Source of the DNA: an uncultured Pelagibacteraceae bacterium
GTDB taxonomy: Bacteria > Pseudomonadota > Alphaproteobacteria > Pelagibacterales > Pelagibacteraceae
Direction: 5' to 3'
DNA: 64,000 nucleotides
NCBI GenBank assembly: GCA_902617625.1
Contig: CACMXJ010000003.1
Location: 1 to 64,000, forward strand
How positions within the stretch are numbered: the first letter of the stretch is position 1; each line of letters opens with the position of its first letter. The notes under the pieces are model-generated. The model did no database searches. It saw nothing but the letters and a program-made list of their open reading frames with translations, and was not told the DNA's origin. Position numbers and translations under genes: made by a program. Of the stretch, positions 27,694 through 36,883 are shown one piece after another.

Positions 27694-28353
27694 CTACACT
27701 TCTTTAAGTGTTTCTATATTCTTTTTAATATTTCCGTTGTTTTCTTTAAATATTGTAGTTCCTGATACAAGAATATTTGCACCTGCATTTATTACATCTT
27801 TTGAATTTGAAAAATTTATTCCACCATCTACTTCAATATCGTAGTCATAATTTTTATCGTCTTTAAGTTTTTTTAATAGTTCAATTTTTTTAATAACGTC
27901 AGGAATAAATTTCTGCCCTCCAAAACCAGGATAAACACTCATGACTAAAATCAAATCCACATTTTTTAGTTCATTTTCAATTATGTTGACTTCTGTATTT
28001 GGATTTAGAGAAATACCAACCTTTTTTTTAAAACTTTTAATATGTTTAATTGATTCTGCTAAATTATCAGTGGCTTCAGGGTGTATAGTAATTATATCAG
28101 CTCCTGCGTCTGCAAAATCTTTTATATACTTATGGACAGGTGAAATCATCAAATGAACATCAAAGGTTAATTCTGAATGCTTTCTAAGAGTCTTAATGAC
28201 AGGAGGTCCAATAGTTAAATTTGGAACGAAATGACCATCCATTACATCAACATGTATCATATCTGCACCTGCGTTTTCGAGCCTCTTAATTTCATTTCCT
28301 AATTGACTGAAGTCAGCAGATAATATCGAGGGGGAAATTTGTATTTTTTTCAT
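27694..28353 (-). CDS. rpe: Ribulose-phosphate 3-epimerase
   Basis: Interconverts ribulose 5-phosphate and xylulose 5-phosphate in the pentose phosphate pathway. The 219-aa TIM barrel has PSILSADFSQLGNE at the start, the metal/catalytic HVDVMDGHFVPNLT, HLMISPVHKYI, the MSVYPGFGGQKF loop and EVDGGINFSN with the second catalytic Asp. It is followed after 1 nt by the heparinase-like gene. Confidence 0.97.
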   Translation of the reverse strand: MKKIQISPSILSADFSQLGNEIKRLENAGADMIHVDVMDGHFVPNLTIGPPVIKTLRKHSELTFDVHLMISPVHKYIKDFADAGADIITIHPEATDNLAESIKHIKSFKKKVGISLNPNTEVNIIENELKNVDLILVMSVYPGFGGQKFIPDVIKKIELLKKLKDDKNYDYDIEVDGGINFSNSKDVINAGANILVSGTTIFKENNGNIKKNIETLKEV

Positions 28354-28393
28354 AAGTTATTAAATTAACTAGTACCAAATTTTAAAATCTAAT

Positions 28394-28738
28394 TTAATTA
28401 AAAAATTGATAAATTTGTCTTGAAATCTCACTTTCTAACGGAAACGATAACATACCCATCACCGAGTATCCCAGGACCCAAGGCATAAAGTAAAACCTTA
28501 TCATGAAAAAAAACCAAGCAACATAAAGAGGCACGATTGGTTGTATGATAAAAGATGGAGTGACAGGTTTAAACAAGTTGATTAAAGGATTGGTAAATTT
28601 AACAAAGACTCTCATAAAAAAAAATTGAGAATCCTCTCTTTGAAAAATATTCATTGCAACTCTTCCAATTAAAGTCCACATGATTACCCCAAGAATATAG
28701 TCAATTATATATACTAAAGGATGAAAGTTAGCTGACAT
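28394..28738 (-). CDS. YggT-like integral membrane protein
   Basis: A 114-aa protein with hydrophobic segments at about 8-28, 45-62 and 65-92. The central FTNPLINLFKPVTPSFI followed by a membrane helix resembles YggT-family proteins (TEPLLxPIRRxLPxxG then SPIV). Its match is weaker than that of the YggT gene at 37966. It lies 40 nt before rpe on the same strand. No function can be given; YggT proteins have been linked to membrane protein or cell-shape phenotypes, without a fixed role. Confidence 0.5.
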   Translation of the reverse strand: MSANFHPLVYIIDYILGVIMWTLIGRVAMNIFQREDSQFFFMRVFVKFTNPLINLFKPVTPSFIIQPIVPLYVAWFFFMIRFYFMPWVLGYSVMGMLSFPLESEISRQIYQFFN

Positions 28739-28772
28739 TGAGAAATTTATATTGGAAAAAGACGGAAATTAA

Positions 28773-28796
28773 AAGGGGCGAAATTAATCGCCCCTT
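28773..28796 (-). terminator. Rho-independent terminator after the symporter gene
   Basis: The stem AAGGGGCGA / TCGCCCCTT (9 bp, loop AATTAA) lies 12 nt past the symporter stop codon, and on the minus strand it is followed by TTAATTT. It is the clearest intrinsic terminator in the window and fits a strongly expressed symporter operon. Confidence 0.8.
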
Positions 28797-28807
28797 AAAA
28801 AGATTAT

Positions 28808-30622
28808 TTAGTGTTGTTTGCCAAGGATCGATTTACCAGCTGGTACACGAACCTCATCAACCATTTTCTGCGTTGCAGCGTTTGGTGCTTGAGTCATTAA
28901 GCTGACTACAACCATTGCTACTAAGCTGACAGCTGAACCAAAGATACCAAACGTTAACTGAGTAATTCCTAAGAATCCACTTCCGCCTGTTCTTACCCAA
29001 ACTAGGTAAGCAGCACCAGAAACTAATCCTAAGAACATACCAGCAATAGCACCTTCTTTGTTAGCTCTCTTCCACCATACACCAAGTACAAGTGGGAAGA
29101 ATAGTCCTGACATCGCAAAGTCAAAAGCCCAGATTACTGAACCTAAGATACCCTGGATCTCAAGAGCTGCGATTGTTGCTCCTGCAAAACCAATTACTAC
29201 AAGTAATACCCTTGCAACAACTAGTCTCTTCGCAGTCTCAGCTTTTGGATCGATGATCTTATAGTAAACATCGTGTGAGATTGCGTTTGCAATTGCTAAA
29301 ATCAAACCATCGGCTGTTGACATGGCAGCGGCCATACCTCCAGCAGCAACTAGACCTGAGATTACATATGGTAATCCAGCTATTTCTGGAGTCGCTAACA
29401 CAACGGCTTTACCACCCATGAAAAACTCGTTTAATTCAAGAGTTCCATTTCCGTTAAAGTCGCTTACAAACATTAAGTTTGCTTGGTTCCAGTTTTGATA
29501 CCAATCTATCGATTGAACTTCAGCTATTGATTTACCGATAATACCTGTTGGTAGTGACGGATCAATCAATGACAACTTAGATAGTGTCGCTAACATTGGA
29601 GCAGAAGAATAAAGTAGGAAGATAAAGAATAATGACCAACCTACTGATTTTCTAGCTGCCTTTACACTTGGAGTAGTAAAATATCTCATCATAACGTGAG
29701 GCAATGAAGCTGTTCCCATCATCATCGCTAACGCTAATGAAATAAATGCCCAAGGTGTTGCGTTCACCGCTGAGTGAGCTTTAGTTATTCCAGCCAAACC
29801 TTTTGGTACTTCTTTTAGATTTTCAGCAGAGTTTTTAACAAAACCAAACTGAGCCTCTAATTCAGCTATTCTAGAAACTTCATCAGCTAACATGAAGTGT
29901 GGGAAGAAACCTGCACCCATTTTGTTACTGATCCAGAATACTGGTAATAAGTAAGCTATGATTAGTACGATATATTGAGCTACCTGTGTCCAAGTTACCC
30001 CTCTCATACCACCAAGCATTGAACAAAGTAAGATACTTATAAGTCCAACGTATACAGCGTATTGGAATGGAATATCAAGTGCAACAGATGCAATTGTACC
30101 TGTGGCGTTAATTTGTGCAGTCACGTAAGTAAATGAAGCAACAGTTAAAACTACTACCGCCATAAATCTACTTAAATTACCACCGTATCTTGTACCAATA
30201 AAATCTGGAACCGTGTAACAGCCAAATTTTCTTAGGTATGGTGCTAATAGTGATGCAACTAATACATATCCACCAGTCCAACCTACAAGTAGTGCCATAT
30301 AACCGTAACCTTTAAAGTAAATACCACCTGCCATTGCAACGAATGATGCACCAGACATCCAGTCAGCTGCTGTTGCCATTCCGTTGAACACAGTTGGTAC
30401 TTGTCTTCCAGCTACGTAATACGCATCAGCTTGTGCTGTACGTGATAGATAACCAATTATAGCATAGATGGCTACCGTGAAGGCAACGAAACAAATACCA
30501 ATTGTTTTCGCTGTCATACCCATCTGCTCGGCAATTGACATAATGATTATGAAAGCTAAAAAACCACCTGTATAGATTCCATAAACCTTAGGTAAATTGT
30601 CTATAAAATTACCTTTAATCAT
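28808..30622 (-). CDS. Sodium:solute symporter family, ActP-like large subunit (works with DUF4212)
   Basis: Secondary transporter of the SSS family, probably for acetate or another small carboxylate. The 604-aa protein has about 13 membrane helices, with the early block YYVAGRQVPTVFNGMATAADWMSGASFV that marks the acetate/lactate-type subgroup. A loop at 388-399 is a perfect EF-hand pattern. The DUF4212 small subunit lies directly upstream, sharing one base. The codons look more GC-rich than in most neighbours, fitting high expression. The substrate is inferred from acs nearby at 31.6 kb. Confidence 0.88.
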   Translation of the reverse strand: MIKGNFIDNLPKVYGIYTGGFLAFIIIMSIAEQMGMTAKTIGICFVAFTVAIYAIIGYLSRTAQADAYYVAGRQVPTVFNGMATAADWMSGASFVAMAGGIYFKGYGYMALLVGWTGGYVLVASLLAPYLRKFGCYTVPDFIGTRYGGNLSRFMAVVVLTVASFTYVTAQINATGTIASVALDIPFQYAVYVGLISILLCSMLGGMRGVTWTQVAQYIVLIIAYLLPVFWISNKMGAGFFPHFMLADEVSRIAELEAQFGFVKNSAENLKEVPKGLAGITKAHSAVNATPWAFISLALAMMMGTASLPHVMMRYFTTPSVKAARKSVGWSLFFIFLLYSSAPMLATLSKLSLIDPSLPTGIIGKSIAEVQSIDWYQNWNQANLMFVSDFNGNGTLELNEFFMGGKAVVLATPEIAGLPYVISGLVAAGGMAAAMSTADGLILAIANAISHDVYYKIIDPKAETAKRLVVARVLLVVIGFAGATIAALEIQGILGSVIWAFDFAMSGLFFPLVLGVWWKRANKEGAIAGMFLGLVSGAAYLVWVRTGGSGFLGITQLTFGIFGSAVSLVAMVVVSLMTQAPNAATQKMVDEVRVPAGKSILGKQH

Positions 30623-30882
30623 TAGTCATCTCCTCTTTCACTAAAGCCGAACTCTTCATCAATTTTTTCTTGTCTATTCGCAAACCAGAAAATTAGTATT
30701 ACGAAAATTCCAAGAGAACCTTGACATGTGAACCAATAAGTTAACGGATAACCAAATGGTCCCGTAACCTCGTTCATTTCAGCTCCGAATAGGAAGATGC
30801 CAATTGAGAAAACAAACCAAATTGCTAACGTCATAATTAGCAAACCTTTGGATTTTTCCCAGTGTTGTTCTTGTTTTGACAT
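30622..30882 (-). CDS. DUF4212 sodium/substrate symporter small subunit
   Basis: An 86-aa protein with two transmembrane helices (about 14-34 and 48-66), an amphipathic start EQHWEKSKGLL and an acidic tail EKIDEEFGFSERGDD. DUF4212 proteins are encoded directly before SSS transporters of the ActP-like type, as here (stop and start share base 30622). They are thought to be partner subunits. The 126 nt upstream (30883-31008) hold the divergent promoters with the next gene; I see only a short inverted repeat ACTAG-N6-CTAGT at 30967-30982. Confidence 0.88.
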   Translation of the reverse strand: MSKQEQHWEKSKGLLIMTLAIWFVFSIGIFLFGAEMNEVTGPFGYPLTYWFTCQGSLGIFVILIFWFANRQEKIDEEFGFSERGDD

Positions 30883-31008
30883 TTATACCTCTCTCTTTTT
30901 TAGTTATAACTGGCCAAAACCATAACCATTATGAAATAGATTTAAAGTGTTAAAATTGGTAAATTTACTAGCCTTTTCTAGTTATAAGTGTCAAAAATAG
31001 GGCTTTTT

Positions 31009-31632
31009 ATGGGGAAATACAAATTAACATGGAGAGACTTAACTTGGCATGATTTCAAGACTTATCTTTTCGCCATGTTCAAAGCTTTCATTCCAAAGGG
31101 AAAAATTAGCAATTTGAATGAACTTGAAACTTTTATTCAAACAAAATCTGCCTGGGTGAGTCAGGTTACTCTTTACGGTTATCTTAAAACGAGGATGGGA
31201 ACTAGGTACGTTCTTCATTTCGAAAATGATACTTTTATGGACTCAGTAAACTTGGCAAAATGGAATATTTATTCAGTTGCTCTTCAAGATCTTACATTGT
31301 TTACATTTTCAAAATTGAAAGCGAATTTTAATTACCAAGACACAGAGAAAGCAAAAGAAATTTTTTTAAAAATTTTAGATGATGAAACGTCAAATAAGAT
31401 GCCAATTGATATCATTGAAAATGCAAAAAAAAGTTTTGATGAAAGGATACAAAATATTAATTGGGATGATCATCACAATGATTTACCTTTTAATCCTAGT
31501 GCTTTATCATTATATAAGTGGGCACCAATTGCAGAAGATTTAAAAACTTTAGATCGCAAAATTGTTCTCAATTCAGTAATTTTAAAATGGGATGTTGTAA
31601 AAAAAGAATTCAATGAAAGAATAAAATTTTAG
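31009..31632 (+). CDS. Conserved-looking protein of unknown function next to the carboxylate module
   Basis: A 207-aa soluble protein I do not recognise. It opens with [25 protein letters not shown], has a [15 protein letters not shown] stretch, and ends in a helical part ([19 protein letters not shown]). I see no signal peptide, membrane helix or catalytic motif. The start is taken at ATG 31009; a GTG at 30988 would add seven residues. It is divergent from the symporter pair and convergent with acs (stops share TTAG at 31629-31632), so a link to carboxylate use is possible but only positional. Confidence 0.65.
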   Translation: MGKYKLTWRDLTWHDFKTYLFAMFKAFIPKGKISNLNELETFIQTKSAWVSQVTLYGYLKTRMGTRYVLHFENDTFMDSVNLAKWNIYSVALQDLTLFTFSKLKANFNYQDTEKAKEIFLKILDDETSNKMPIDIIENAKKSFDERIQNINWDDHHNDLPFNPSALSLYKWAPIAEDLKTLDRKIVLNSVILKWDVVKKEFNERIKF

Positions 31633-33716
31633 GTATTTTTTCTATTTTCAACTAAGCTATCGACTACACCTGGATCAGCTAAAGTAGTTGTATCCCCTAG
31701 TTGTCCATGCTCGTTTGCTGCAATCTTTCTTAAAATTCTTCTCATTATTTTTCCAGATCTTGTTTTTGGAAGCCCTGGGGTAAAATGAATTAGATCTGGT
31801 GTTGCCAAAGGTCCTATTTGTTTTCTTACCCAAAGTTTTAATTCTCTATCCAAATCACCTGTTTCGCTCTCTCCAGCGTTTAAAGTTACATAACAGTACA
31901 ATCCATTTCCTTTGATATCATGAGGATATCCAACTACTGCAGCCTCAGCTACTTTAGGATGTGCAACAAATGCACTTTCAATTTCAGCAGTACCAAGGTT
32001 ATGACCGGAAACAATAATCACATCATCAACTCTACCAGTTATCCAATAGTAACCATCTTTATCTCTTTTACATCCATCTCCAGTGAAATATTTTCCATCA
32101 AATTGAGAAAAATATGTATCAATAAATCTTTGATGGTCACCGTATACAGTTCTCATCTGACCAGGCCAAGATTGAGCTATACAAAGTCTACCTTCACCCT
32201 CACCTTTTATTTCTTTACCGTCTTTATTCACAAGCACTGGTTTAATTCCGTAAAAAGGTTTTGTTGCTGATCCAGGTTTAAGCGGAATAGCTCCAGTTTG
32301 TGGTGCTATAAGAATTCCTCCTGTCTCTGTTTGCCACCAGGTATCAACTATTGGACATTTCGAATTTCCAACAGTTTTGTAATACCACATCCATGCCTCT
32401 GGATTTATAGGTTCTCCAACAGTTCCTAACAATTTTAAAGATTTTCTGGAAGTTTTATTCACTGGGCCATCACCCTCTCTCATCAAAGCTCTTATGGCTG
32501 TTGGTGCTGTATAAAAAGTATTTACTTTATACTTATCTACTATCTGCCACCACCTTGAGCTATCAGGGTAATTTGGAACACCTTCAAACATAATAGTTGT
32601 TGCACCATTAGCCAGTGGTCCATAAATTATATAACTATGACCAGTTACCCATCCAATGTCTGCTGTACACCAATAAATGTCATTTGGTTTATAATTGAAA
32701 ATATATTGATGAGTCATAGAAGCATAAACCATATATCCTCCAGTGGTATGCAATACTCCTTTAGGCTTTCCAGTTGATCCTGAAGTGTAAAGAATAAATA
32801 ACGGATCTTCTGCATTCATTTCTTCAGGTTCACAAGTGGTTGACACATCTTTAATCAAGTCGTGATACCACACATCTCGATCCTGATCCCAGTATACATA
32901 ATTACCGGTTCTCTTCACCACAATACACTTTTTGACATCTGGACAATTAGACAAAGCTTCATCTGTTGTTGCTTTTAAAGGGATAGTTTTGCCTCCTCTT
33001 ACCCCCTCATCAGCTGTAATTATATATTCTGATTTGCAATCATTCACTCTTCCCGAAATCGACTCTGCTGAGAAACCACCAAAAATTATTGAGTGGACTG
33101 CACCTATTCTTGCACAAGCTAACATAAGGATCGCTAATTCAGGTATCATCGTCAGATAAATAGTGACACGATCACCTTTTTGTATTCCTAGTTTTTTTAA
33201 ACCATTTGCAGCTTTTGAAACCTTTTGATGCAATTGTTTATAAGAAATTTTTTGAGTGTCCTTAGGATCATCCCCTACCCATATTATCGCAGTTTTATCT
33301 CTTTTGTCTTTTAAGTGACGGTCAATACAGTTAGCGGATGCATTTAGGGTGCCATCTTCGAACCACTTAATCTTTACTTCATCTTTACTATATTTTACAT
33401 CTTTAATTTTTTTGTAAGGTTTTATCCAAGTAATTCTCTTTCCTTCTTTTTTCCAAAATAAATTGTTATTTTTAATAGAGTCAGTATATTTTTTTTGATA
33501 TTGAGCTTTATTCGCTAAACTTCTTTTTACCCATTCAGGTTTAGTTTTAATAACTTGACCATTGGAGGATGTTTTGTCGATATTTTTCTTTTTAGATCTT
33601 TTTGCAGAGGTTCTTTTAGCTTTTGAGACTCTTCTTATTTTTCCTCTTTTTTTTAAAGATTTTTTTTTCTTTCTTTTTTTGGTTCTATTCTTTTTTGATT
33701 TCTTTTTTTTTGGCAT
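31629..33716 (-). CDS. acs: Acetyl-CoA synthetase with Lys/Arg-rich N-terminal tail
   Basis: Activates acetate to acetyl-CoA through acetyl-AMP. The 695-aa protein has the P-loop [13 protein letters not shown], the DTWWQTETG motif, the [21 protein letters not shown] hinge and Lys656 in TRSGKIMRR, the residue acetylated in other Acs proteins (Lys609 in Salmonella). The first 45 residues are more than half Lys or Arg and have no counterpart in standard Acs (about 650 aa). Whether translation truly starts at 33716 needs testing; the first Met after the tail lies deep inside the conserved domain. Confidence 0.95.
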   Translation of the reverse strand: MPKKKKSKKNRTKKRKKKKSLKKRGKIRRVSKAKRTSAKRSKKKNIDKTSSNGQVIKTKPEWVKRSLANKAQYQKKYTDSIKNNNLFWKKEGKRITWIKPYKKIKDVKYSKDEVKIKWFEDGTLNASANCIDRHLKDKRDKTAIIWVGDDPKDTQKISYKQLHQKVSKAANGLKKLGIQKGDRVTIYLTMIPELAILMLACARIGAVHSIIFGGFSAESISGRVNDCKSEYIITADEGVRGGKTIPLKATTDEALSNCPDVKKCIVVKRTGNYVYWDQDRDVWYHDLIKDVSTTCEPEEMNAEDPLFILYTSGSTGKPKGVLHTTGGYMVYASMTHQYIFNYKPNDIYWCTADIGWVTGHSYIIYGPLANGATTIMFEGVPNYPDSSRWWQIVDKYKVNTFYTAPTAIRALMREGDGPVNKTSRKSLKLLGTVGEPINPEAWMWYYKTVGNSKCPIVDTWWQTETGGILIAPQTGAIPLKPGSATKPFYGIKPVLVNKDGKEIKGEGEGRLCIAQSWPGQMRTVYGDHQRFIDTYFSQFDGKYFTGDGCKRDKDGYYWITGRVDDVIIVSGHNLGTAEIESAFVAHPKVAEAAVVGYPHDIKGNGLYCYVTLNAGESETGDLDRELKLWVRKQIGPLATPDLIHFTPGLPKTRSGKIMRRILRKIAANEHGQLGDTTTLADPGVVDSLVENRKNT

Positions 33717-33721
33717 ATTTT

Positions 33722-34135
33722 TTAATATTTACTCATTTTATTTAAAATCTTCCAGCTTTTAGAGTCAATAGGCATTACAGATAATCTACTTTGTTTAATT
33801 AAAAATAAATGGCTTAAATCCTTGTTTTTTTTAATTTGCTCTAAAGACACTGGATTATCAAGTCTTTTCAAAAACTTAACAGTCACTGCAACAAATTTTC
33901 CTGATTTGTCCGTTTTATCAATATAATGTTCTTTCACAACTTCTACTATTCCAACAATTTCTTTTCCAATATTTGAGTGATAAAAAAAACATTGATCACC
34001 TTTTTTCATAGTTTTTAAATTTTTAGCTGCTTGATAGTTTCTTACACCATCCCAGGGTGCTCCTTTTTCACCAGCCTTTTTTTGTTGATCAATCGACCAA
34101 ACATCAGGCTCTGATTTAAGTAACCAGTATTGCAT
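33722..34135 (-). CDS. EVE domain protein
   Basis: EVE domains belong to the PUA-like fold and bind modified bases in DNA or RNA. The 137-aa protein shows the family pattern [43 protein letters not shown] and [12 protein letters not shown]. Tyr3/Trp4 and the WDGVRNY loop line the usual pocket. It shares one base with tsaD upstream, itself a tRNA-modification gene, and acs follows after 5 nt. The ligand is unknown. Confidence 0.92.
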   Translation of the reverse strand: MQYWLLKSEPDVWSIDQQKKAGEKGAPWDGVRNYQAAKNLKTMKKGDQCFFYHSNIGKEIVGIVEVVKEHYIDKTDKSGKFVAVTVKFLKRLDNPVSLEQIKKNKDLSHLFLIKQSRLSVMPIDSKSWKILNKMSKY

Positions 34136-35208
34136 TATAATTTTACACCTGCTCCTTTTAAGAAATTAGCTTTTTCATCTAGTGCCCATCTGGGTTTTGC
34201 TGGATAATCTAGATTATTGAATTGATTTAATTTAAATTTTTCTAAGCCCACAATCCCTATCATTGCAGCATTATCACCACAGAGTTCTATTGAGGGAAAT
34301 ATACTTTCATAATTTTTTTCTTTACATAGATTGATTAACATTGATCTAATTTTTTTATTAGCTGCAACACCACCAGCAACAACAAAAGTTTTTTTTTTTA
34401 GATTATTTTTTTTTTCAAACTCTAAGAAAGCAATTTTTGTTTTTTTATACAAGATTTCTATTATTGTTTTTTGAAAAGAAGCTGCTAAATCAAATTTATC
34501 TTGCTCTGTATTTATTTCTTTTGATATTTTCAAAACTGCAGTCTTTAAGCCTGCAAATGATAAGTTACAACCCCCTCTGTTAATAATTGGCTTTGGTAAC
34601 TCATATCTTTCAGGATTTCCCTTATCAGCAAAAATTTCAATTTTGGGACCACCTGGAAATTCTATTCCTAATAATTTTGCGGTTTTATCAAATGCTTCAC
34701 CTAAAGCATCATCTATAGTTGTGCCCAATCTTTGATAATTTCCAAGTCCTCTAACATTTAAAAACTGTGAATGTCCACCTGAAATCAATAAAAATAAATA
34801 TGGGTAATCTAATACTGAATTAATTCTTGGACTTAAAGCATGACCTTCTAAATGATTAACCGCAATAAATGGTTTTTTAATTAAATTAGCAAAGGTTTTA
34901 CCAAAACTTAAACCAACCGATAAGCAAACAACTAATCCTGGTCCAGCCGTTGAAGCAACTGCATCTACTTCCTCTATTTTTTTTCCACTTTCATCTAAAG
35001 CCTTTTGAACAATCCAATCAATTTTTTCTAAATGGGATCGGGCAGCAAGTTCAGGAACAACTCCACCAAATTCTTTATGCACCTCTGATTGGCTAGAAAT
35101 AATATTAGAGAGAATTATTGGTATTCCTTGCTCATTTTCTGAAATCAAAGATGCTGCAGTTTCATCACAGCTAGTTTCTATTCCAAGAATTAAGGGTTTT
35201 TTATTCAT
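34135..35208 (-). CDS. tsaD: tRNA N6-threonylcarbamoyladenosine transferase TsaD
   Basis: Transfers the threonylcarbamoyl group to A37 of ANN-reading tRNAs. The true start is the ATG at 35208 (MNKKPLILGIETSCDETA); an in-frame extension back to 35355 would run through the hemC promoter and coding start. The 357-aa protein has the Kae1/TsaD signatures SQSEVHKEFGGVVPELAARSH, the metal-binding HLEGH and LISGGHSQ. It diverges from hemC across 55 nt. Confidence 0.96.
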   Translation of the reverse strand: MNKKPLILGIETSCDETAASLISENEQGIPIILSNIISSQSEVHKEFGGVVPELAARSHLEKIDWIVQKALDESGKKIEEVDAVASTAGPGLVVCLSVGLSFGKTFANLIKKPFIAVNHLEGHALSPRINSVLDYPYLFLLISGGHSQFLNVRGLGNYQRLGTTIDDALGEAFDKTAKLLGIEFPGGPKIEIFADKGNPERYELPKPIINRGGCNLSFAGLKTAVLKISKEINTEQDKFDLAASFQKTIIEILYKKTKIAFLEFEKKNNLKKKTFVVAGGVAANKKIRSMLINLCKEKNYESIFPSIELCGDNAAMIGIVGLEKFKLNQFNNLDYPAKPRWALDEKANFLKGAGVKL

Positions 35209-35263
35209 ACAAATAGTTTTTAATAATTGTACAATCCTAATACAAGTAAGAAATGATTTTTTT

Positions 35264-36181
35264 ATGAAAAAGAAAATAACAATTGGATCTCGAGGAAGTA
35301 AGTTAGCATTATTATATGCACAAAAAGTAAAGGAGAAAATTATTGAGGTCACCAACTTTATTGATCAGGATATAAATATTGAAAAAATTTCTACCAAAGG
35401 TGATGAGATACTAGATACCAGATTATCTGATGTTGGTGGCAAAGGTTTGTTTTCAAGTAGTATCGAACAAAGGCTTCAAAAAAATAATATTGATATAGCT
35501 GTCCATGCATTAAAAGATATGCCAGCAATTGAAACTAATGGTCTTTTAACTGATACGTTTCTTGAACGAACTGATGCGAGAGAAATTGCAATAATTAATG
35601 GAAATAAAAAATTTAAAGATTTAAAACAGAATGCTGTTATTGGAACATCCTCTTATAGACGGCAATTTCAAATTAAAAAAATTAGACCTGATGTTAGTTG
35701 TAAACTTATAAGAGGGAATGTTGACACTAGAATTAAAAAATTAGCGGATGGTGAGTATGATGCGATAATTTTATCTTATGCTGGAATAAAGTACTTGAAA
35801 TTAGAAGATAAAGTTTCAGAAATTTTTTCTATTGAAGAAATAATTCCAAGTGCAGGACAAGGCATAATTGCTATACAGTGTAGAGAAAATGATAAAGATA
35901 TGATTTCAATGTTAAAAAAGATCAATCATAAAGAAACCTATCAAAGAGCACATGCTGAAAGAAATATTTTAAAAATTTTAGAGGGAGATTGTGAAACAGC
36001 AGTTGGAATTCATTCTAAAATAGATGAAAATAAAATTACAGTGGAAGCTGAGCTTTTCTCATTAGATGGTTCACAAAGATTTTATGAAAAAAAATCTGAC
36101 AAATTAGAAAATTTTAGAGAACTCGGTAATGAGATTGGTCAAATTTTAAAAACAAAATCGAATAATTCTTATAAAAGATAA
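35264..36181 (+). CDS. hemC: Hydroxymethylbilane synthase (porphobilinogen deaminase)
   Basis: Polymerises four porphobilinogens to hydroxymethylbilane. The 305-aa protein starts with ITIGSRGSKLALLYAQ, has KDMPAIET, GTSSYRRQFQI and IRGNVDTRI, and the dipyrromethane-binding Cys243 in GDCETAVG. hemD follows after 1 nt. hemC-hemD lie 28 kb from hemEHJ, so the haem genes are in two clusters in this window. The tsaD-hemC divergent order is typical for alphaproteobacteria. Confidence 0.97.
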   Translation: MKKKITIGSRGSKLALLYAQKVKEKIIEVTNFIDQDINIEKISTKGDEILDTRLSDVGGKGLFSSSIEQRLQKNNIDIAVHALKDMPAIETNGLLTDTFLERTDAREIAIINGNKKFKDLKQNAVIGTSSYRRQFQIKKIRPDVSCKLIRGNVDTRIKKLADGEYDAIILSYAGIKYLKLEDKVSEIFSIEEIIPSAGQGIIAIQCRENDKDMISMLKKINHKETYQRAHAERNILKILEGDCETAVGIHSKIDENKITVEAELFSLDGSQRFYEKKSDKLENFRELGNEIGQILKTKSNNSYKR

Positions 36182-36182
36182 A

Positions 36183-36881
36183 ATGCATATTCTATTAACC
36201 AGACCTATAGAAGACTGTTCTGAAATGATCACCAAGTTCCAGTCTCTTGGTCATAAGGTTTCTCATTTACCTTTATTATCAATTAAAAAAATTCTGCATG
36301 AAGAAATAGATCTTTCTGAATTTAGGGGTATCATTTTTACAAGTTCTAACGCTGTAAGATTTTTAAATTTAACTGGACTTGATAAAAATATAAAATGTTT
36401 TTGTGTAGGGAATGCAACTGAAAAAGAAGCAAGAGGTCATGGTTTTTCTAATACAATTGCTGCAGGGGGAAACGTTCTAAATTTAAAAGAATTGATATTG
36501 CAGAATTTTGAGAAAACAGATGGTAAATTAGTTTATGTAAGTGGAGAAAACATTTCAGTTGATCTTGATAATCAACTTCAAAATGAGGGATATGAAGTAA
36601 AAAGATTAATTAACTACGAAACTGTACATAATGAAAAATTTGATAATGATTTTATTAATAAGTTAAAACTTGATATACCCGATATGGTTTACGTTTATTC
36701 ACAAAATAGTGCATCAAGTCTTTTAAAATTTATAAAATTTAATCAGCTAGAGAGTCATTGGATGAGTACTAATTTGATGTGTATAGGCGAAAAAACATCA
36801 GCTAAATTAAATGAAATTAAGTGGAAAAAGATATTTCTTTTTAATCCTGGAGAAGAGGAATTTTTGTTATATAAAATTTAA
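36183..36881 (+). CDS. hemD: Uroporphyrinogen-III synthase
   Basis: Closes hydroxymethylbilane with D-ring inversion. HemD is poorly conserved. The 232-aa protein has ILLTRPIEDCSEMITKFQSLGH at the start, GIIFTSSNAVRFL, the middle VYVSGENIS and VYVYSQNSASSLL, which match the two-lobed fold. Position directly after hemC (1 nt) supports it. It is followed by an mscS gene 2 nt later. Confidence 0.9.
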   Translation: MHILLTRPIEDCSEMITKFQSLGHKVSHLPLLSIKKILHEEIDLSEFRGIIFTSSNAVRFLNLTGLDKNIKCFCVGNATEKEARGHGFSNTIAAGGNVLNLKELILQNFEKTDGKLVYVSGENISVDLDNQLQNEGYEVKRLINYETVHNEKFDNDFINKLKLDIPDMVYVYSQNSASSLLKFIKFNQLESHWMSTNLMCIGEKTSAKLNEIKWKKIFLFNPGEEEFLLYKI

Positions 36882-36883
36882 CT

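Noticed and set aside
28808-30882. Possible horizontal transfer of the symporter pair because of its higher GC
   Set aside because: The codon choice fits a highly expressed gene, and no repeats, tRNA junction or mobile genes border it.
30967-30982. Short inverted repeat ACTAG-N6-CTAGT upstream of the unknown gene
   Set aside because: Only 5 bp per arm; expected often by chance in AT-rich spacers, with no second copy near.
35209-35355. N-terminal extension of tsaD by 49 codons
   Set aside because: The added residues are hydrophobic and unlike TsaD, and would cover the hemC promoter and first codons; MNKKPLILGIETSCDETA at 35208 is the family start.
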